Assembly (NCBI RefSeq): GCF_000426445.1
Contig: NZ_AUFJ01000010.1
Span: 496,001-560,000 of the forward strand
Reading direction: 5' to 3'
Length of the DNA: 64,000 bases
Source of the DNA: Brevibacterium album DSM 18261
GTDB taxonomy: Bacteria; Actinomycetota; Actinomycetes; Actinomycetales; Brevibacteriaceae
Positions 41,319-50,816 of this stretch are shown here, in pieces (positions within the stretch are counted from its first letter, which is position 1; every line of letters starts with the position of its first letter). Both the position numbers and the translations under genes were made by a program. The notes under the pieces were generated by a model. The model did not search any database and was not told the origin of the DNA. It saw only the letters and a program-made list of their open reading frames with translations.

Positions 41319-43952
41319 TCAGTCCTCGCACACCACACGGTTCACGGGCCGGTAGACGGTCGTGAAATCGTCCTCGCTCAGCACCTCGCCGCTCTCCGGA
41401 TCCTTGATCGTCCGGTAGATCGTGATCGACCAGCCCTGGGCCGGTGCCTGCGGGGTGCATCGTGGGCCCGATTCCCTCACCGTCCCCGGTGAGGTGTACG
41501 CGAAGCGGCCCGAGGACGAGGCCTCCACATCCGCCTCCTCGGCACCGAACACGCGGGCGACCACCTCACCGCCTTCGAGGTGCATGTCGAGGACCACGGG
41601 GGCGTCGAGGGTGTTGGTGAACTTCAGGTCGATGGAGGTCCAGTCCAGGGTCGTCTCCCGGCCCTCCGGGTAACGGGAGATGTAGCGGGAGTGCGCCTGG
41701 TGCTCGTCGAGCGAGAAGCCGGCGAAGAACGCCGCGTTGAACAGCGTCGTGGAGGTCTGGGACACGCCGCCGCCGTAGTCCTCCTTCATCTGGCCACCTG
41801 AGATCACGCCGGCCGGCCGGTAGCCTGCCGCCGCGGTCCGCTCGCCCAGCGCCTCGTTGAGGGAGAACTGCTCCCCCGGCTGCAGGACCGTGCCCCGCAC
41901 CCTCTCGGTGGACACCCGCAGATTGGCGTCGCGGTTGGGCGAGGAGGCGTACGGGGTCGAGAACTCGGAGACGACGGAGGAGAAGTCCGCGGCCTCGGCC
42001 TCGGCCGTGGTGAAGTCCGGTTCCGTCTCGGTCAGCTCGATGGACGATGTGCGCGATGCGGAGACCATCGCCTCCTCCACCGCCGAGGCGAGTTCGGCCG
42101 GATCGGCACCCACTCCTGCGCGGGAGGGCACCACCGTGAGCGAGGAGCCGCTGATCTCGAACGAGGCGTCCTCCGCCGGCCGGCCGACTTCAGGGTTGGC
42201 CTCGAAGACCGCATCGCGCAGCTCCTCCTCGTCGAAGACCGGGACGAGCGCGCCGTCCTCGGGCTCGAAGCCCAGGGTGGCGCCGACGGTCTCCTGCGAG
42301 ACGGTGAGCGTGTGGGTCTCATCGTCCTCGGCCGCCTCGATGGAGATGTCCCCGGACAGCGCCGGATCCGCGATCTCCTCCTTGGCGCGCTGGGCGGCCT
42401 CGGTGGTGACAGCGGGTGCCGTGGTCTCGGGCTCGAGAGCCAGCGGGCCGTCCGTGCGCAGCCACTGCTCCTGCACGACCGTGCGCAGGGACTCCGGGGT
42501 GACGACGAGGCCCTCGGCGGAGTCCGAGACGACCGCCTCGCCGTCGGAGATCGCGAGCTCGGCATCGACGGGCTCCTCCGAGAGCGCCGCGGAGGCCTCG
42601 TCGAGGGCCGGGGCGAAGCGCTCCTCGTCCACCGCGAGCACCGGCGGGATCTCGTCGTCGCCGAACAGGCGCTCCCACACCACGCGGGGATCGGCGGAGA
42701 AGCCGAGTGCGGAGTCCACGGTGGCCTGCGGATCGAGGGCGAGGCCCGCCGTCTCCGGGGACAGCGCGACCTCGGCGGTACCGGTCTCGAGGACGATCTC
42801 CTCGCCGAGCGCGTCCTCGGCCGCGGGTTCCAGGGCAGCGACCGCTTCCGGAGCGTCCATGCCGCCCAGGTCGACGCCTGCGGAATGCGCCGAGGCGGGC
42901 AGGGCGCGCGACTGCCAGAGCGCGAGGCCGAAGTAGCCTCCCAGCACCACCACCGCCGCGCCGATCCCCACTGCCGCGCCCCAGCGCCGCCGCGTCCGCT
43001 GCCCGGCAGCCGGGGAATCCTTCCCGGTGTTAGCCGAGGCCGCCGAGGCGAATCCCTCCCGACCCGGTGCAGGAGCCGCAGCGCCCGCAGACGGTGCATC
43101 GGGTTCCGGCACGGAGCCGGTGCGGTCCTCGGCCGCGGCAGGCTCGGGCTCGGAGTCGGAGTCGGCGGAAGCATCCGAATCGTCCCGCTCAGGCACGATC
43201 GGACACTCAGCGGCGACAGCATCGCCAGGCGAATCCGGGGCCTCCGCCTGGGGGCCTGCAGTCCCCGTGTCTGTCACGCTGCTGGATGCGCCCGCGTCAG
43301 GACGAGGGGTGCCGATCTCAGGTTCAGGGCCCGAGGCGGCTTCACCCGCTTCAGCGTCAGGGACCGAGGCGGCATCGCCTGCTTCAGCGTCAGGAAGCGA
43401 GGCGGCTTCGTCCGCCTTCTCACCGCTCTCGGCTGCGACATCCTCAGCCGGGCCACCGCCGGCCACGACAGCCTCAGCCGGGCCACCGCCGGCCACGACA
43501 GCCTCAGCCGGGCCACCGCCGGCCCGCACATCCTCGGCACGATCGTCTTCGCCCCGATCTTCTCCGGTCGCGCCGGCCCCGGGGCTGTCTCCCTGGAGTC
43601 CCTCGCTCTCGAAGCTCTCAACCTCGAAGCTCTCGTGCTCAAGACCCTCACCCTCGGGGCCCTCACTCTCCAGCCCCTCACCCTCGGGGCCTCCGTACTC
43701 GAGTCCCTCACTCTCAACGCTCTCGCTCTCGAGACCGCTTGCTGCGCGCTCAGTCTGCTCCGCGGAGTCGGATGTGCCGAACGCCGTCTCGTCCTCGGAT
43801 TCGGCACCGTCCCATCCGGCCGAGGGCATGATGTCGGCGGCCTCGGGGAATCCCGCGGACGCCTCGTCACGCTCGCCGATGCCCGAGCCGTCGCTCTGCT
43901 CCTCGCCGCTCTGCGCGCCGGTCCGATCCTCGCTGCCGTTCATGTCACTCAC
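41319..43952 (-). CDS. VanW family protein with peptidoglycan-binding-like domains and a long acidic repeat region
   Basis: An 877-residue bitopic membrane protein. Residues 1-330 are cytoplasmic, acidic and repetitive (ESEGLE, PEGEGLE, AEAVVAGGGP and PDAEAGDAAS units). A single helix near 335-355 (WGAAVGIGAAVVVLGGYFGLA) is followed by an extracytoplasmic part with two PG_binding_4-like regions (about 360-620) and a VanW domain (LRVSTERVRGTVLQPGEQFS, GGGVSQTSTTLFNAAFFAG, HQAHSRYISRYPEGRETTLD), ending in a G5-like tail with two Cys. VanW is an accessory protein linked to vancomycin resistance clusters, but in actinobacteria it is common and probably handles cell-wall material. GTG 43952 overlaps the mshB stop as GTGA. 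Confidence 0.85.
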   Translation of the reverse strand: MSDMNGSEDRTGAQSGEEQSDGSGIGERDEASAGFPEAADIMPSAGWDGAESEDETAFGTSDSAEQTERAASGLESESVESEGLEYGGPEGEGLESEGPEGEGLEHESFEVESFESEGLQGDSPGAGATGEDRGEDDRAEDVRAGGGPAEAVVAGGGPAEAVVAGGGPAEDVAAESGEKADEAASLPDAEAGDAASVPDAEAGEAASGPEPEIGTPRPDAGASSSVTDTGTAGPQAEAPDSPGDAVAAECPIVPERDDSDASADSDSEPEPAAAEDRTGSVPEPDAPSAGAAAPAPGREGFASAASANTGKDSPAAGQRTRRRWGAAVGIGAAVVVLGGYFGLALWQSRALPASAHSAGVDLGGMDAPEAVAALEPAAEDALGEEIVLETGTAEVALSPETAGLALDPQATVDSALGFSADPRVVWERLFGDDEIPPVLAVDEERFAPALDEASAALSEEPVDAELAISDGEAVVSDSAEGLVVTPESLRTVVQEQWLRTDGPLALEPETTAPAVTTEAAQRAKEEIADPALSGDISIEAAEDDETHTLTVSQETVGATLGFEPEDGALVPVFDEEELRDAVFEANPEVGRPAEDASFEISGSSLTVVPSRAGVGADPAELASAVEEAMVSASRTSSIELTETEPDFTTAEAEAADFSSVVSEFSTPYASSPNRDANLRVSTERVRGTVLQPGEQFSLNEALGERTAAAGYRPAGVISGGQMKEDYGGGVSQTSTTLFNAAFFAGFSLDEHQAHSRYISRYPEGRETTLDWTSIDLKFTNTLDAPVVLDMHLEGGEVVARVFGAEEADVEASSSGRFAYTSPGTVRESGPRCTPQAPAQGWSITIYRTIKDPESGEVLSEDDFTTVYRPVNRVVCED
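43441..43530. repeat. Three tandem 30-bp repeats inside the VanW-family gene
   Basis: Copies at 43441-43470, 43471-43500 and 43501-43530 differ at only a few bases and keep frame, encoding AEAVVAGGGP-type decapeptides on the minus strand. Next to them, 33-bp units at 43348-43380 and 43381-43413 encode PDAEAG(D/E)AAS. The near identity at DNA level points to recent slippage or recombination. Confidence 0.85.
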
Positions 43953-45688
43953 CGTCCCGTGTCCCTCCGCCCGGTACCGTTCTCCGCTGAACCGCCCTGC
44001 GCGGCCTCACCCGGCGCCGCGCCCGTCCCTCCCGCACGGGCCTGAGCGCGTGCGGGCGCCTTCTTCGCCGGGGCGAGGAACACGAGCACCGCAGCCGCGA
44101 CCATCGGCGCGAACAGCCAGACGACGGACCGCAGCGAACCGGTGACGATGATGTCGCTGCCCGGCCACAGAGACGGCTGTCCCAGCAGGAATCCCACCCC
44201 GGAGATCACGGCCGCCGTGAGCACCGTGACGAGCGCGCTGCGGTAGAGCACGCTGATGTGCCACAGGCTCACCAGCGCGAGCGCGAGCGCGAGCGCGAGC
44301 CCCCACGGCACGATCACCCCGGACTGCCCGAAGTGCCAGACGAACGCGTTGAGGTGCTGGAAGGAGCCGAGCGTCCCCACGACGAGGCCGATCACCAGAC
44401 CGTGGATCGCCCCGCCCAGCGTCGCGGTCCACGATCCCTCGCGCCTGTCGCGCTTCCGGCGCAGCTCATCCGTGCCCTGCCCGCTGCCTTCCGGGGCCAC
44501 GCCCGCCGCCGGGGAGTGCGCGTCGGCACCTGCGGTTCCGCCGGCGGTCGCCTCGGCCCCCAGCCCCTCCCGCACACGGATGGGGACGCCGAGGCCGGGC
44601 GCCCCCGCACCGGCGACGCCGCCTGCGCCGGCGGCCGTGGCAGCGCCGATGCCCGCAGCGCCAGCCCGGTCCGGTCCCCCGCTGCCTGGCGTCCCCGTGC
44701 CTGCAGCACCGGCGCCCGCGGCACCGGCCGCGAGAGCATGCGCCCGCCGCTGGGCCTCGGCCTTCTCCGCGGGATCCGGGACGAGCCCGAGCACATCGGA
44801 CAGCGGTGCGGACGCCACGCTCACCGCCGGCGCCCCGTCCCGCAGCGGGTCCACGAGCGCGAAGTGCTCACGGGAATCGATGCGCTGGCCCACCCCGTTC
44901 GACAGCGCGAAGAACTCACCGGCGACCGTGATCTGCGTGGCGTGCGCGGCCATCGCCTGCGCCTTGAGTCCCAGCACCTCCTCGACGTTCTCCACGACGG
45001 CCACCGGCACCTCGTCAGCGAACGTCGAATGGGTCTGCGCCGGAGCGAATCCGGTGAGGTCGAAGCCGGGCGCGGACGAATCGAAGCGCGCCTCGACGGC
45101 CTCGGGCGGATTCACGATCGTGAGCAGGCGCGCAGCCGTCGCCCCCGCCTCCTGCCTGGCCCGCACGGCGGCGACGGTCGCATCGTGCGCGCGCCTGTGG
45201 TCGGGGTGGCCGTAGCCGCCGTCGGCCGCATAGGTGATGACGATGTCCGGATCGACCTCGTCGACGACCTCGCCCACGTACGCCGCCACGAGACCGAGGT
45301 CCGCCGCGCACAGGGCCGCATCCGGCATCGACTCCGGTGCGTGGGCGTGGCCGTCGGCCCCCCACACCATCCCGGAGTCCTCGAAGCGCCGCGACGGCAG
45401 GGCATCGGCCCGTGCACGGCTCTCGCCCGCCCCCAGGAAGCGGTGATCGCGCACGCCGAGGATCCGCATCGCCTCAGCGAGCTCCGTCTCCCGGTGCGCG
45501 GCCAGTCCCGCACGGTCCCCCTCGAGGTGTGCGAGCTCCTCGCCGATCACCTCGCCGCCCTCGCCGCGCGTGGCGGTGAGGAGGACGACGTGGGCGCCCG
45601 CGCGCACGAGACGTGCGAGCGTGCCGCCCGTGGCGATCGACTCGTCATCCGGATGGGCGTGGACGAACAGCACTGTGGGTGTCGACAA
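43949..45688 (-). CDS. mshB: MshB-like mycothiol deacetylase fused to a four-helix membrane domain
   Basis: A 579-residue fusion. Residues 1-290 are a PIG-L/LmbE zinc deacetylase: VHAHPDDESIATGGTLA holds the first zinc His and Asp plus the catalytic Asp, and GGYGHPDHRRAHDAT the third zinc His. The best relative is MshB, which deacetylates GlcNAc-inositol in mycothiol synthesis; the LPSRRFEDSGM(V)W segment fits. After an Ala/Gly-rich linker (300-400) a C-terminal domain has four membrane helices (IHGLVIGLVVGTLGSFQH, WGLALALALALVSLWHI, VLTAAVISGVGFLLGQPS, VWLFAPMVAAAVLVFLA). In mycobacteria the membrane protein (Rv1171) is separate and adjacent. TTG 45688 is the start, with AGGAG 13 bases upstream. 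Confidence 0.85.
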   Translation of the reverse strand: MSTPTVLFVHAHPDDESIATGGTLARLVRAGAHVVLLTATRGEGGEVIGEELAHLEGDRAGLAAHRETELAEAMRILGVRDHRFLGAGESRARADALPSRRFEDSGMVWGADGHAHAPESMPDAALCAADLGLVAAYVGEVVDEVDPDIVITYAADGGYGHPDHRRAHDATVAAVRARQEAGATAARLLTIVNPPEAVEARFDSSAPGFDLTGFAPAQTHSTFADEVPVAVVENVEEVLGLKAQAMAAHATQITVAGEFFALSNGVGQRIDSREHFALVDPLRDGAPAVSVASAPLSDVLGLVPDPAEKAEAQRRAHALAAGAAGAGAAGTGTPGSGGPDRAGAAGIGAATAAGAGGVAGAGAPGLGVPIRVREGLGAEATAGGTAGADAHSPAAGVAPEGSGQGTDELRRKRDRREGSWTATLGGAIHGLVIGLVVGTLGSFQHLNAFVWHFGQSGVIVPWGLALALALALVSLWHISVLYRSALVTVLTAAVISGVGFLLGQPSLWPGSDIIVTGSLRSVVWLFAPMVAAAVLVFLAPAKKAPARAQARAGGTGAAPGEAAQGGSAENGTGRRDTGR

Positions 45689-45736
45689 GGGGACTGCGTT
45701 CTCCTGTTCGGCTGTGGTGCGCCGTGGTGCGCGGAA

Positions 45737-45770
45737 GGGGAGGGAGCGGACCGGCTGCCGCGCCCTCCCC
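45737..45770 (-). terminator. Hairpin between typA and mshB
   Basis: GGGGAGGG (45737-45744) pairs with CCCTCCCC (45763-45770), and after a mismatch GCGG with CCGC. It starts 15 bases after the typA stop on the minus strand. It probably terminates typA and leaves the mshB start with a leader of about 50 bases. Confidence 0.6.
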
Positions 45771-45784
45771 TGCCCCGCGGGTGG

Positions 45785-47695
45785 TCAGGCGTTCTGGCGG
45801 CGCAGACGGGCGGTGGTCTTCGCCCGCTCCTTCTGGTCCAGCTCGACCTTCCTGATGCGGACGATGGCGGGGGTGACCTCGACGCACTCGTCCTGCCCGG
45901 CGAACTCGAGGCTCTCCTCCAGAGTGAGCTTGCGCGGGGGCACGAGGTTCTCGAAGGAGTCGGCCGAGGCCGAGCGCATGTTCGTGAGCTTCTTCTCCTT
46001 CGTGATGTTCACGTCCATGTCCTCGTTGCGCGAGTTCTCGCCCACGACCTGGCCCTCGTACACCTCGGAGGTGGGCTCCACGAAGAAGCTGCCGCGCTCC
46101 TGCAGGTTGATCATCGCGAACGGCGTGACGGCACCGGGGCGGTCGGCCACGAGGGAGCCGTTGGTCCGGAACTCGATGCTGCCGGCCCAGGGCGCGTAGC
46201 CGGCCGAGATCGAGTTCGCGATGCCCGTGCCGCGGGTCTCCGTGAGGAACCGCGTACGGAAGCCGATGAGCCCGCGGGCCGGGACCTTGAACTCCATGCG
46301 CACCCAGCCGGTGCCGTGGTTGGACATCGACTCCATGACGCCCTTGCGCGCGGCCATGAGCTGCGTGACGGCACCGAGGTGCTCCTCCGGCACGTCGATG
46401 GTCGTGTGCTCGATCGGCTCGTGGACCTTGCCGTCGATCTCGCGCGTGACGACCTGCGGCTTGCCCACCGTCAGCTCGAAGCCCTCGCGGCGCATCTGCT
46501 CGACGAGGATCGCGAGTGCGAGCTCGCCGCGGCCCTGGACCTCCCAGGCATCGGGCCGCTCGGTGGGCAGCACGCGCAGCGAGACGTTGCCCACGAGCTC
46601 GGCGTCGAGCCGGTCCTTGACCTGGCGGGCGGTGACCTTGGTGCCCTTCTCGCGGCCGGCCAGCGGTGAGGTGTTGATCCCGATCGTCATCGAGATGGCC
46701 GGGGCGTCGACCTCGATCGCCGGCATCGGACGCGGATCCTCGAGGTCTGTGATCGTATCGCCGATCATGATGTCCGGGATGCCCGCGATCGCGACGATGT
46801 CGCCGGCCGAGGCCTCGGTCGCCGGCACGCGCTCGAGGCCCTGGGTCTCGAGCAGCTCGGAGACCTTCGCCGAGGCGACCTCGCCGTCACCGCGGACCCA
46901 GCCCACCGTCTGTCCCTTGCGCAGGGTGCCGCCGTAGATCCGCAGCAGCGCGAGGCGGCCGAGGAACGGGGAGGCGTCGAGGTTGGTGACGTGCGCCTGG
47001 AGCACGCCGTCATCGTTGTAGGCCGGTGCCGGGATGTGGTCGAGGATCGCCTTGAACAGCGGCTCCAGGTTCTCCGCGTCCGGCACATCGCCGTCCGCCG
47101 GCTGCACGGTGGAGGCGCGCCCGGCCTTGGCCGCGGCGAAGACGACCGGCACATCGAGCACGGCGTCCACGTCGATGTCCTCCATCTCCTCAGACAGGTC
47201 CGAGGCCAGGCCCAGGAGCAGGTCCTGCGCATCCTCGAGCACCGCGTCGATGCGCGCATCCGCGCGGTCGGTCTTGTTCACCACGAGGATGACCGGCAGC
47301 TTCGCGGCGAGCGCCTTGCGCAGCACGAAGCGGGTCTGCGGCAGCGGCCCCTCGGAGGAGTCGACGAGGAGCACGACGCCGTCGACCATCGACAGGCCGC
47401 GCTCCACCTCACCGCCGAAGTCCGCGTGCCCGGGGGTGTCGATCACGTTGATCGTGACCGGGGTGTCCGTGTGCTCGCCGTTGTAGGAGATGGAAGTGTT
47501 CTTCGCGAGGATGGTGATCCCCTTCTCGCGCTCCAGGTCTCCCGAATCCATGACGCGGTCCTGGATCTCGCCGTGGTCTCCGAACGCTCCCGCCTGGGTG
47601 AGCATCGCGTTGACCAGGGTGGTCTTCCCATGGTCCACGTGAGCGACGATGGCTACATTGCGTCGATCGAGGCGGCGGGAGGTGTGTGCAGTCAT
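45785..47695 (-). CDS. typA: Translational GTPase TypA/BipA
   Basis: A 636-residue ribosome-binding GTPase of the EF-G family, involved in 50S assembly and stress adaptation. G motifs: IVAHVDHGKTT (G1, residues 17-27), GITILAKNTSI (G2 region), DTPGHADFGGEVERGLSMVDG (G3, in part), VNKTDRAD (G4), and an SxxKA-like AAAKAG (G5). Domain II, III and V follow (KGQTVGWVRGDGEV, GRGELALAILVEQMRREGFEL in part), and the BipA-specific C-terminal domain ends NAKTTARL-like. ATG 47695 has no strong ribosome site; TACAAT at 47812-47817 (minus strand) is a good -10, giving a leader of about 110 bases. As in mycobacteria, it lies near mshB. Confidence 0.96.
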   Translation of the reverse strand: MTAHTSRRLDRRNVAIVAHVDHGKTTLVNAMLTQAGAFGDHGEIQDRVMDSGDLEREKGITILAKNTSISYNGEHTDTPVTINVIDTPGHADFGGEVERGLSMVDGVVLLVDSSEGPLPQTRFVLRKALAAKLPVILVVNKTDRADARIDAVLEDAQDLLLGLASDLSEEMEDIDVDAVLDVPVVFAAAKAGRASTVQPADGDVPDAENLEPLFKAILDHIPAPAYNDDGVLQAHVTNLDASPFLGRLALLRIYGGTLRKGQTVGWVRGDGEVASAKVSELLETQGLERVPATEASAGDIVAIAGIPDIMIGDTITDLEDPRPMPAIEVDAPAISMTIGINTSPLAGREKGTKVTARQVKDRLDAELVGNVSLRVLPTERPDAWEVQGRGELALAILVEQMRREGFELTVGKPQVVTREIDGKVHEPIEHTTIDVPEEHLGAVTQLMAARKGVMESMSNHGTGWVRMEFKVPARGLIGFRTRFLTETRGTGIANSISAGYAPWAGSIEFRTNGSLVADRPGAVTPFAMINLQERGSFFVEPTSEVYEGQVVGENSRNEDMDVNITKEKKLTNMRSASADSFENLVPPRKLTLEESLEFAGQDECVEVTPAIVRIRKVELDQKERAKTTARLRRQNA

Positions 47696-47811
47696 ATGTT
47701 CGCTTTCGTACGAGCGTGCCGATGACCCGGGTCCGGATCTTCAAGTGTGCGCCCCGCACCCGCTCGCAGCCCCTGCCGGTGCCGGACGCACGCGGGCGCG
47801 CACGGTAGACG

Positions 47812-47817
47812 ATTGTA
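47812..47817 (-). promoter_or_regulatory. typA -10 promoter element
   Basis: TACAAT on the minus strand, preceded by GCG. No clear -35 is found at 16-18 bases. The predicted start lies about 110 bases before the typA ATG and 45 bases after the end of the ABC transporter gene. Confidence 0.5.
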
Positions 47818-47862
47818 CGCGTCCGCCGTGCGCGCCCGTGCCAGGTTCCTCCGGGCTCCCGC

Positions 47863-49659
47863 TCAGCCGGCGAGGTCCTCGGAGGTCGCGGCGATCATGG
47901 AGTCGCGCGCCTCACGCCGCCTGCGCTGCTCCACGGGGTCCGGCACCGGCACGGCCGCGAGCAGCCGCTGGGTGTAGGGATGGCGCGGATCGGCCACGAG
48001 ATCCGCCGAGGGCCCGACCTCCAGCAGGTGCCCGTGCCGCATGACCGCGATCCGGCCCGCGACGCGCTCCACGACGGCGAGGTCGTGGCTGATGAACAGG
48101 CAGGCGAAGCCGTACTCCTCCTGCAGGTGCCCGAACAGTTCGAGCACCTTGGCCTGGACGGAGACGTCGAGGGCGGAGGTCGGCTCATCGGCGATGAGCA
48201 GCTTGGGCCTGAGCGCGAGCGCGCGGGCGATGCCGATGCGCTGCCGCTGCCCCCCGGAGAACTCGTGGGGATAGCGGTTGCGCATGGACCGGGGCAGCTC
48301 CACCGCGTCGAGGAGCTCCTCGACGCGCCGGCTGAGCTCCGCGCCCTTGAGCCCCTGGTGGAGGAGCATGGGCTCGCCGATCGACTCCCCCACCGGCAGG
48401 CGGGGGTTGAGCGAGGACCCCGGGTCCTGGAACACGAAGCCCACGGTCTTGCGGACGTCCCGCAGCTCCCGGTTCCTCTTCCCCGCGACCTCGAAGCCGT
48501 CCACCGTGAGCGAGCCCTCGACCACGGGGATCAGCCCCACCGCGGACCGGCCGATCGTCGTCTTGCCGGAGCCGGACTCGCCCACGAGGCCGACCACCTC
48601 GCCGGCCCCGATCGTGAGGTCGACGGAGTGCGCGGCCCGGAACGCCTTCTTCCGGCCCACCGCCGGGTACTCGATGCACGCCCCGGCGAGGCGGAGGGCG
48701 GGGGTCTCCCCCGCGCGTCCGCCGGCCTCGCCGCCGGGATGCACATACGTCTCATCGGACTCGAGCGGGATCTCCGGGCGGGCCTCGACGACCTCGAGCG
48801 CTCCCGCCTCGGAGCCGAACGCCGCCGTCCCCGAGCCCTCGCCCAGGTGGGGCACGGCCGCGAGGAGCTGACGGGTGTAGGGATGCTGGGGCGAGGAGAA
48901 GATCTGCGTCGCGGTGCCCTCCTCGACCACCTGCCCCTCCTTCATGACGAGGATGCGGTCGGCCATGTCCGCGACCACGCCCATGTCGTGCGTGATGAGG
49001 ATGATGCCCGCGTCCACCTTCTCGCGGAGGTCCCGCATGAGCTTGAGGATCTCCGCCTGCACCGTCACATCGAGAGCGGTCGTGGGCTCGTCCGCGATGA
49101 GCAGCCTGGGGCGGCAGGCGAGCGCCTGCGCGATCATGATGCGCTGCCGCTGACCGCCGGAGAGCTGGTGCGGGAACGAGTTGTAGCGCTCCTCGGGGTC
49201 TGGGATCTCCACCATCCGCATGAGGCGCAGGGCCTCTTCCTTCGCCTCGCGCGGGCCCATCACGTTGTGCACGCGCAGCGTCTCCGAGATCTGGTAGCCC
49301 GCGGTGTAGACCGGATTGAGCGCGGTCATGGGCTCCTGGAAGATCACGGAGATGTCGTTGCCGCGCACCCGCTGCATCTGCTCCTCGGGCATTCCGATGA
49401 GCTCCTTGCCGCCCAGCTTCGCCGAGCCGGAGGCGCGCCCGTTCCTGGGCACGAGGCCCATGAGCGACATCGCGGACTGCGATTTGCCGGAGCCGGACTC
49501 GCCCACGATCGCGAGCACCTCACCGGGCCGGAGATCGTAGGTGAGCCCCCGCGAGGCCGTGAACCACTCATCGCCCACCCAGAAGCGCACTCCCAGATCG
49601 CGGACGGAGAGGATGGGCTCCTTGGACTGTGCCGCCGCGGCGGTCTGCGTCTCGGCCAT
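47863..49659 (-). CDS. Fused dual ATPase of an oligopeptide ABC transporter (DppD-DppF type)
   Basis: A 598-residue protein with two nucleotide-binding domains, combining the roles of DppD/OppD and DppF/OppF. Domain 1 (about 15-270) has AIVGESGSGKSQSAMS, the signature QLSGGQRQRIMIAQ, DEPTTALDVTVQ and LITHDMGVVADMADR. Domain 2 (about 310-570) has GLVGESGSGKTTIGRS, EFSGGQRQRIGIAR, DEPTSALDVSVQ and FISHDLAVVERVAGR. Both have the HPYTRQLLAAVP / HPYTQRLLAAVP tails of the peptide-uptake family. Its ATG overlaps the permease stop by one base (TGATG), last gene of the operon. It would drive import of peptides or another ligand bound by the lipoprotein encoded upstream. Confidence 0.93.
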   Translation of the reverse strand: MAETQTAAAAQSKEPILSVRDLGVRFWVGDEWFTASRGLTYDLRPGEVLAIVGESGSGKSQSAMSLMGLVPRNGRASGSAKLGGKELIGMPEEQMQRVRGNDISVIFQEPMTALNPVYTAGYQISETLRVHNVMGPREAKEEALRLMRMVEIPDPEERYNSFPHQLSGGQRQRIMIAQALACRPRLLIADEPTTALDVTVQAEILKLMRDLREKVDAGIILITHDMGVVADMADRILVMKEGQVVEEGTATQIFSSPQHPYTRQLLAAVPHLGEGSGTAAFGSEAGALEVVEARPEIPLESDETYVHPGGEAGGRAGETPALRLAGACIEYPAVGRKKAFRAAHSVDLTIGAGEVVGLVGESGSGKTTIGRSAVGLIPVVEGSLTVDGFEVAGKRNRELRDVRKTVGFVFQDPGSSLNPRLPVGESIGEPMLLHQGLKGAELSRRVEELLDAVELPRSMRNRYPHEFSGGQRQRIGIARALALRPKLLIADEPTSALDVSVQAKVLELFGHLQEEYGFACLFISHDLAVVERVAGRIAVMRHGHLLEVGPSADLVADPRHPYTQRLLAAVPVPDPVEQRRRREARDSMIAATSEDLAG

Positions 49660-50816
49660 CAGTGCCTCGCCCCCTTGTCGTCGTTGTCGTCCGCACGCGC
49701 GGTGTCCGCTGCGGCACCGGTCTCGGTGCCGGCCGCGGCTGCGGCCTCGGCTCCGGCGCCGCTGGCCACGCGCCGGTCCGCCCGCTTCATCTTCCTCCAC
49801 GAGGGGATCGTCTTCATGCGGGGATCGAAGGCATCGCGCAGCCCGTCGCCGATGAAGTTCACGCACAGCGCGATGACGATGATGAAGAGGCCCGCCCACC
49901 AGAACAGCCAGGGCCGGGTGGCGAAGGCCGTCTGGTACTCGTTGATGAGCTGGCCCAGGGAGATCTGCGGCGAGCGGATGCCGAAGCCGAGGAAGCTCAG
50001 CGCCGTCTCCAGGACGATCGCCTGGCTCATGAGCAGGGTCGTGTTGACGATGATGACGCCCATCGAATTGGGCAGCATGTGCTTGACGATGATCCGGAAG
50101 TCACCGGCGCCGGCCACGCGGGCGGAGTCGACGAACTCCCGCTCCCGCAGCGCGAGGAACTCACCGCGCACGAGGCGGGCGAGGCTCGTCCACAGTACGC
50201 CGCCCAGGGCGACGCCGAGGAGGGGTGCGAGATAGGCGCTCAGCGGCAGGCCGAAGAACGAGAATCCCGGTCCGCCGATGAGCTTGCCGAGGATCGCGCC
50301 GACCACGATGGTGGGCACGATGATGAAGCCGTCGGTGACCCGCATGAGGAAGGAGTCGAGCCGGCCGCGGTAGTAGCCGGCGAGCGCGCCGATCGTCGTG
50401 CCGATCACGAGCGAGACCACGCCGATGATCACCATGACCATGAGCGAGATCTGCACGCCCTTCATGACGCGGGCGAAGTTGTCTCGGCCGATCTCGTCCT
50501 GTCCGAAGGGGTGCGCGCCGAAGCTGAACGGGTCCGAGAGCGACCACGTCGGTGCGCCGCCCGGATTGAGGACGGTACCTGAGCTCGTGTGGTTGTGGAT
50601 CCACCAGCCCGGGATCGGGCCCACTCCCTGCGCGCTGAAGGCGAAGGCTGCGATGGCGGCGAGGACGATGAGGCCGGCCATCGCGCCCTTGTGGTGGAGG
50701 AACTTGGCGCGGATGATCGCGCCCTGGCTGAGACCCTTAACGGCCTCGCTCCCGGTGGTCGTGCCGGCACCCGCGGAGAAGGCGGCGCCCGGCGCTGCGT
50801 CGTGTGCTGTGCTCAT
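49659..50816 (-). CDS. ABC transporter permease (DppC type)
   Basis: A 385-residue inner-membrane permease. An N-terminal OppC_N helix (AGLIVLAAIAAFAFSA) is followed by a periplasmic loop ending HPFGQDEIGRDNFARVMKG, the usual entry of DppC permeases, and then a five-helix core with the EAA loop ALREREFVDSARVAGAGDFRIIVKHMLPN, given here in two parts, that contacts the ATPase. The WWIHNHTSSGTVLNPGG segment enlarges the first loop slightly. The C-terminus is Ala/Gly/Thr-rich on both ends. Start and stop both overlap neighbours by one base as TGATG, so DppB, DppC and the ATPase are made from one mRNA in equal amounts. Confidence 0.93.
   Translation of the reverse strand: MSTAHDAAPGAAFSAGAGTTTGSEAVKGLSQGAIIRAKFLHHKGAMAGLIVLAAIAAFAFSAQGVGPIPGWWIHNHTSSGTVLNPGGAPTWSLSDPFSFGAHPFGQDEIGRDNFARVMKGVQISLMVMVIIGVVSLVIGTTIGALAGYYRGRLDSFLMRVTDGFIIVPTIVVGAILGKLIGGPGFSFFGLPLSAYLAPLLGVALGGVLWTSLARLVRGEFLALREREFVDSARVAGAGDFRIIVKHMLPNSMGVIIVNTTLLMSQAIVLETALSFLGFGIRSPQISLGQLINEYQTAFATRPWLFWWAGLFIIVIALCVNFIGDGLRDAFDPRMKTIPSWRKMKRADRRVASGAGAEAAAAAGTETGAAADTARADDNDDKGARH

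Noticed and set aside
43441-43530. CRISPR-like direct repeats
   Set aside because: The 30-bp units are contiguous with no spacers and keep the reading frame of the VanW-family gene.
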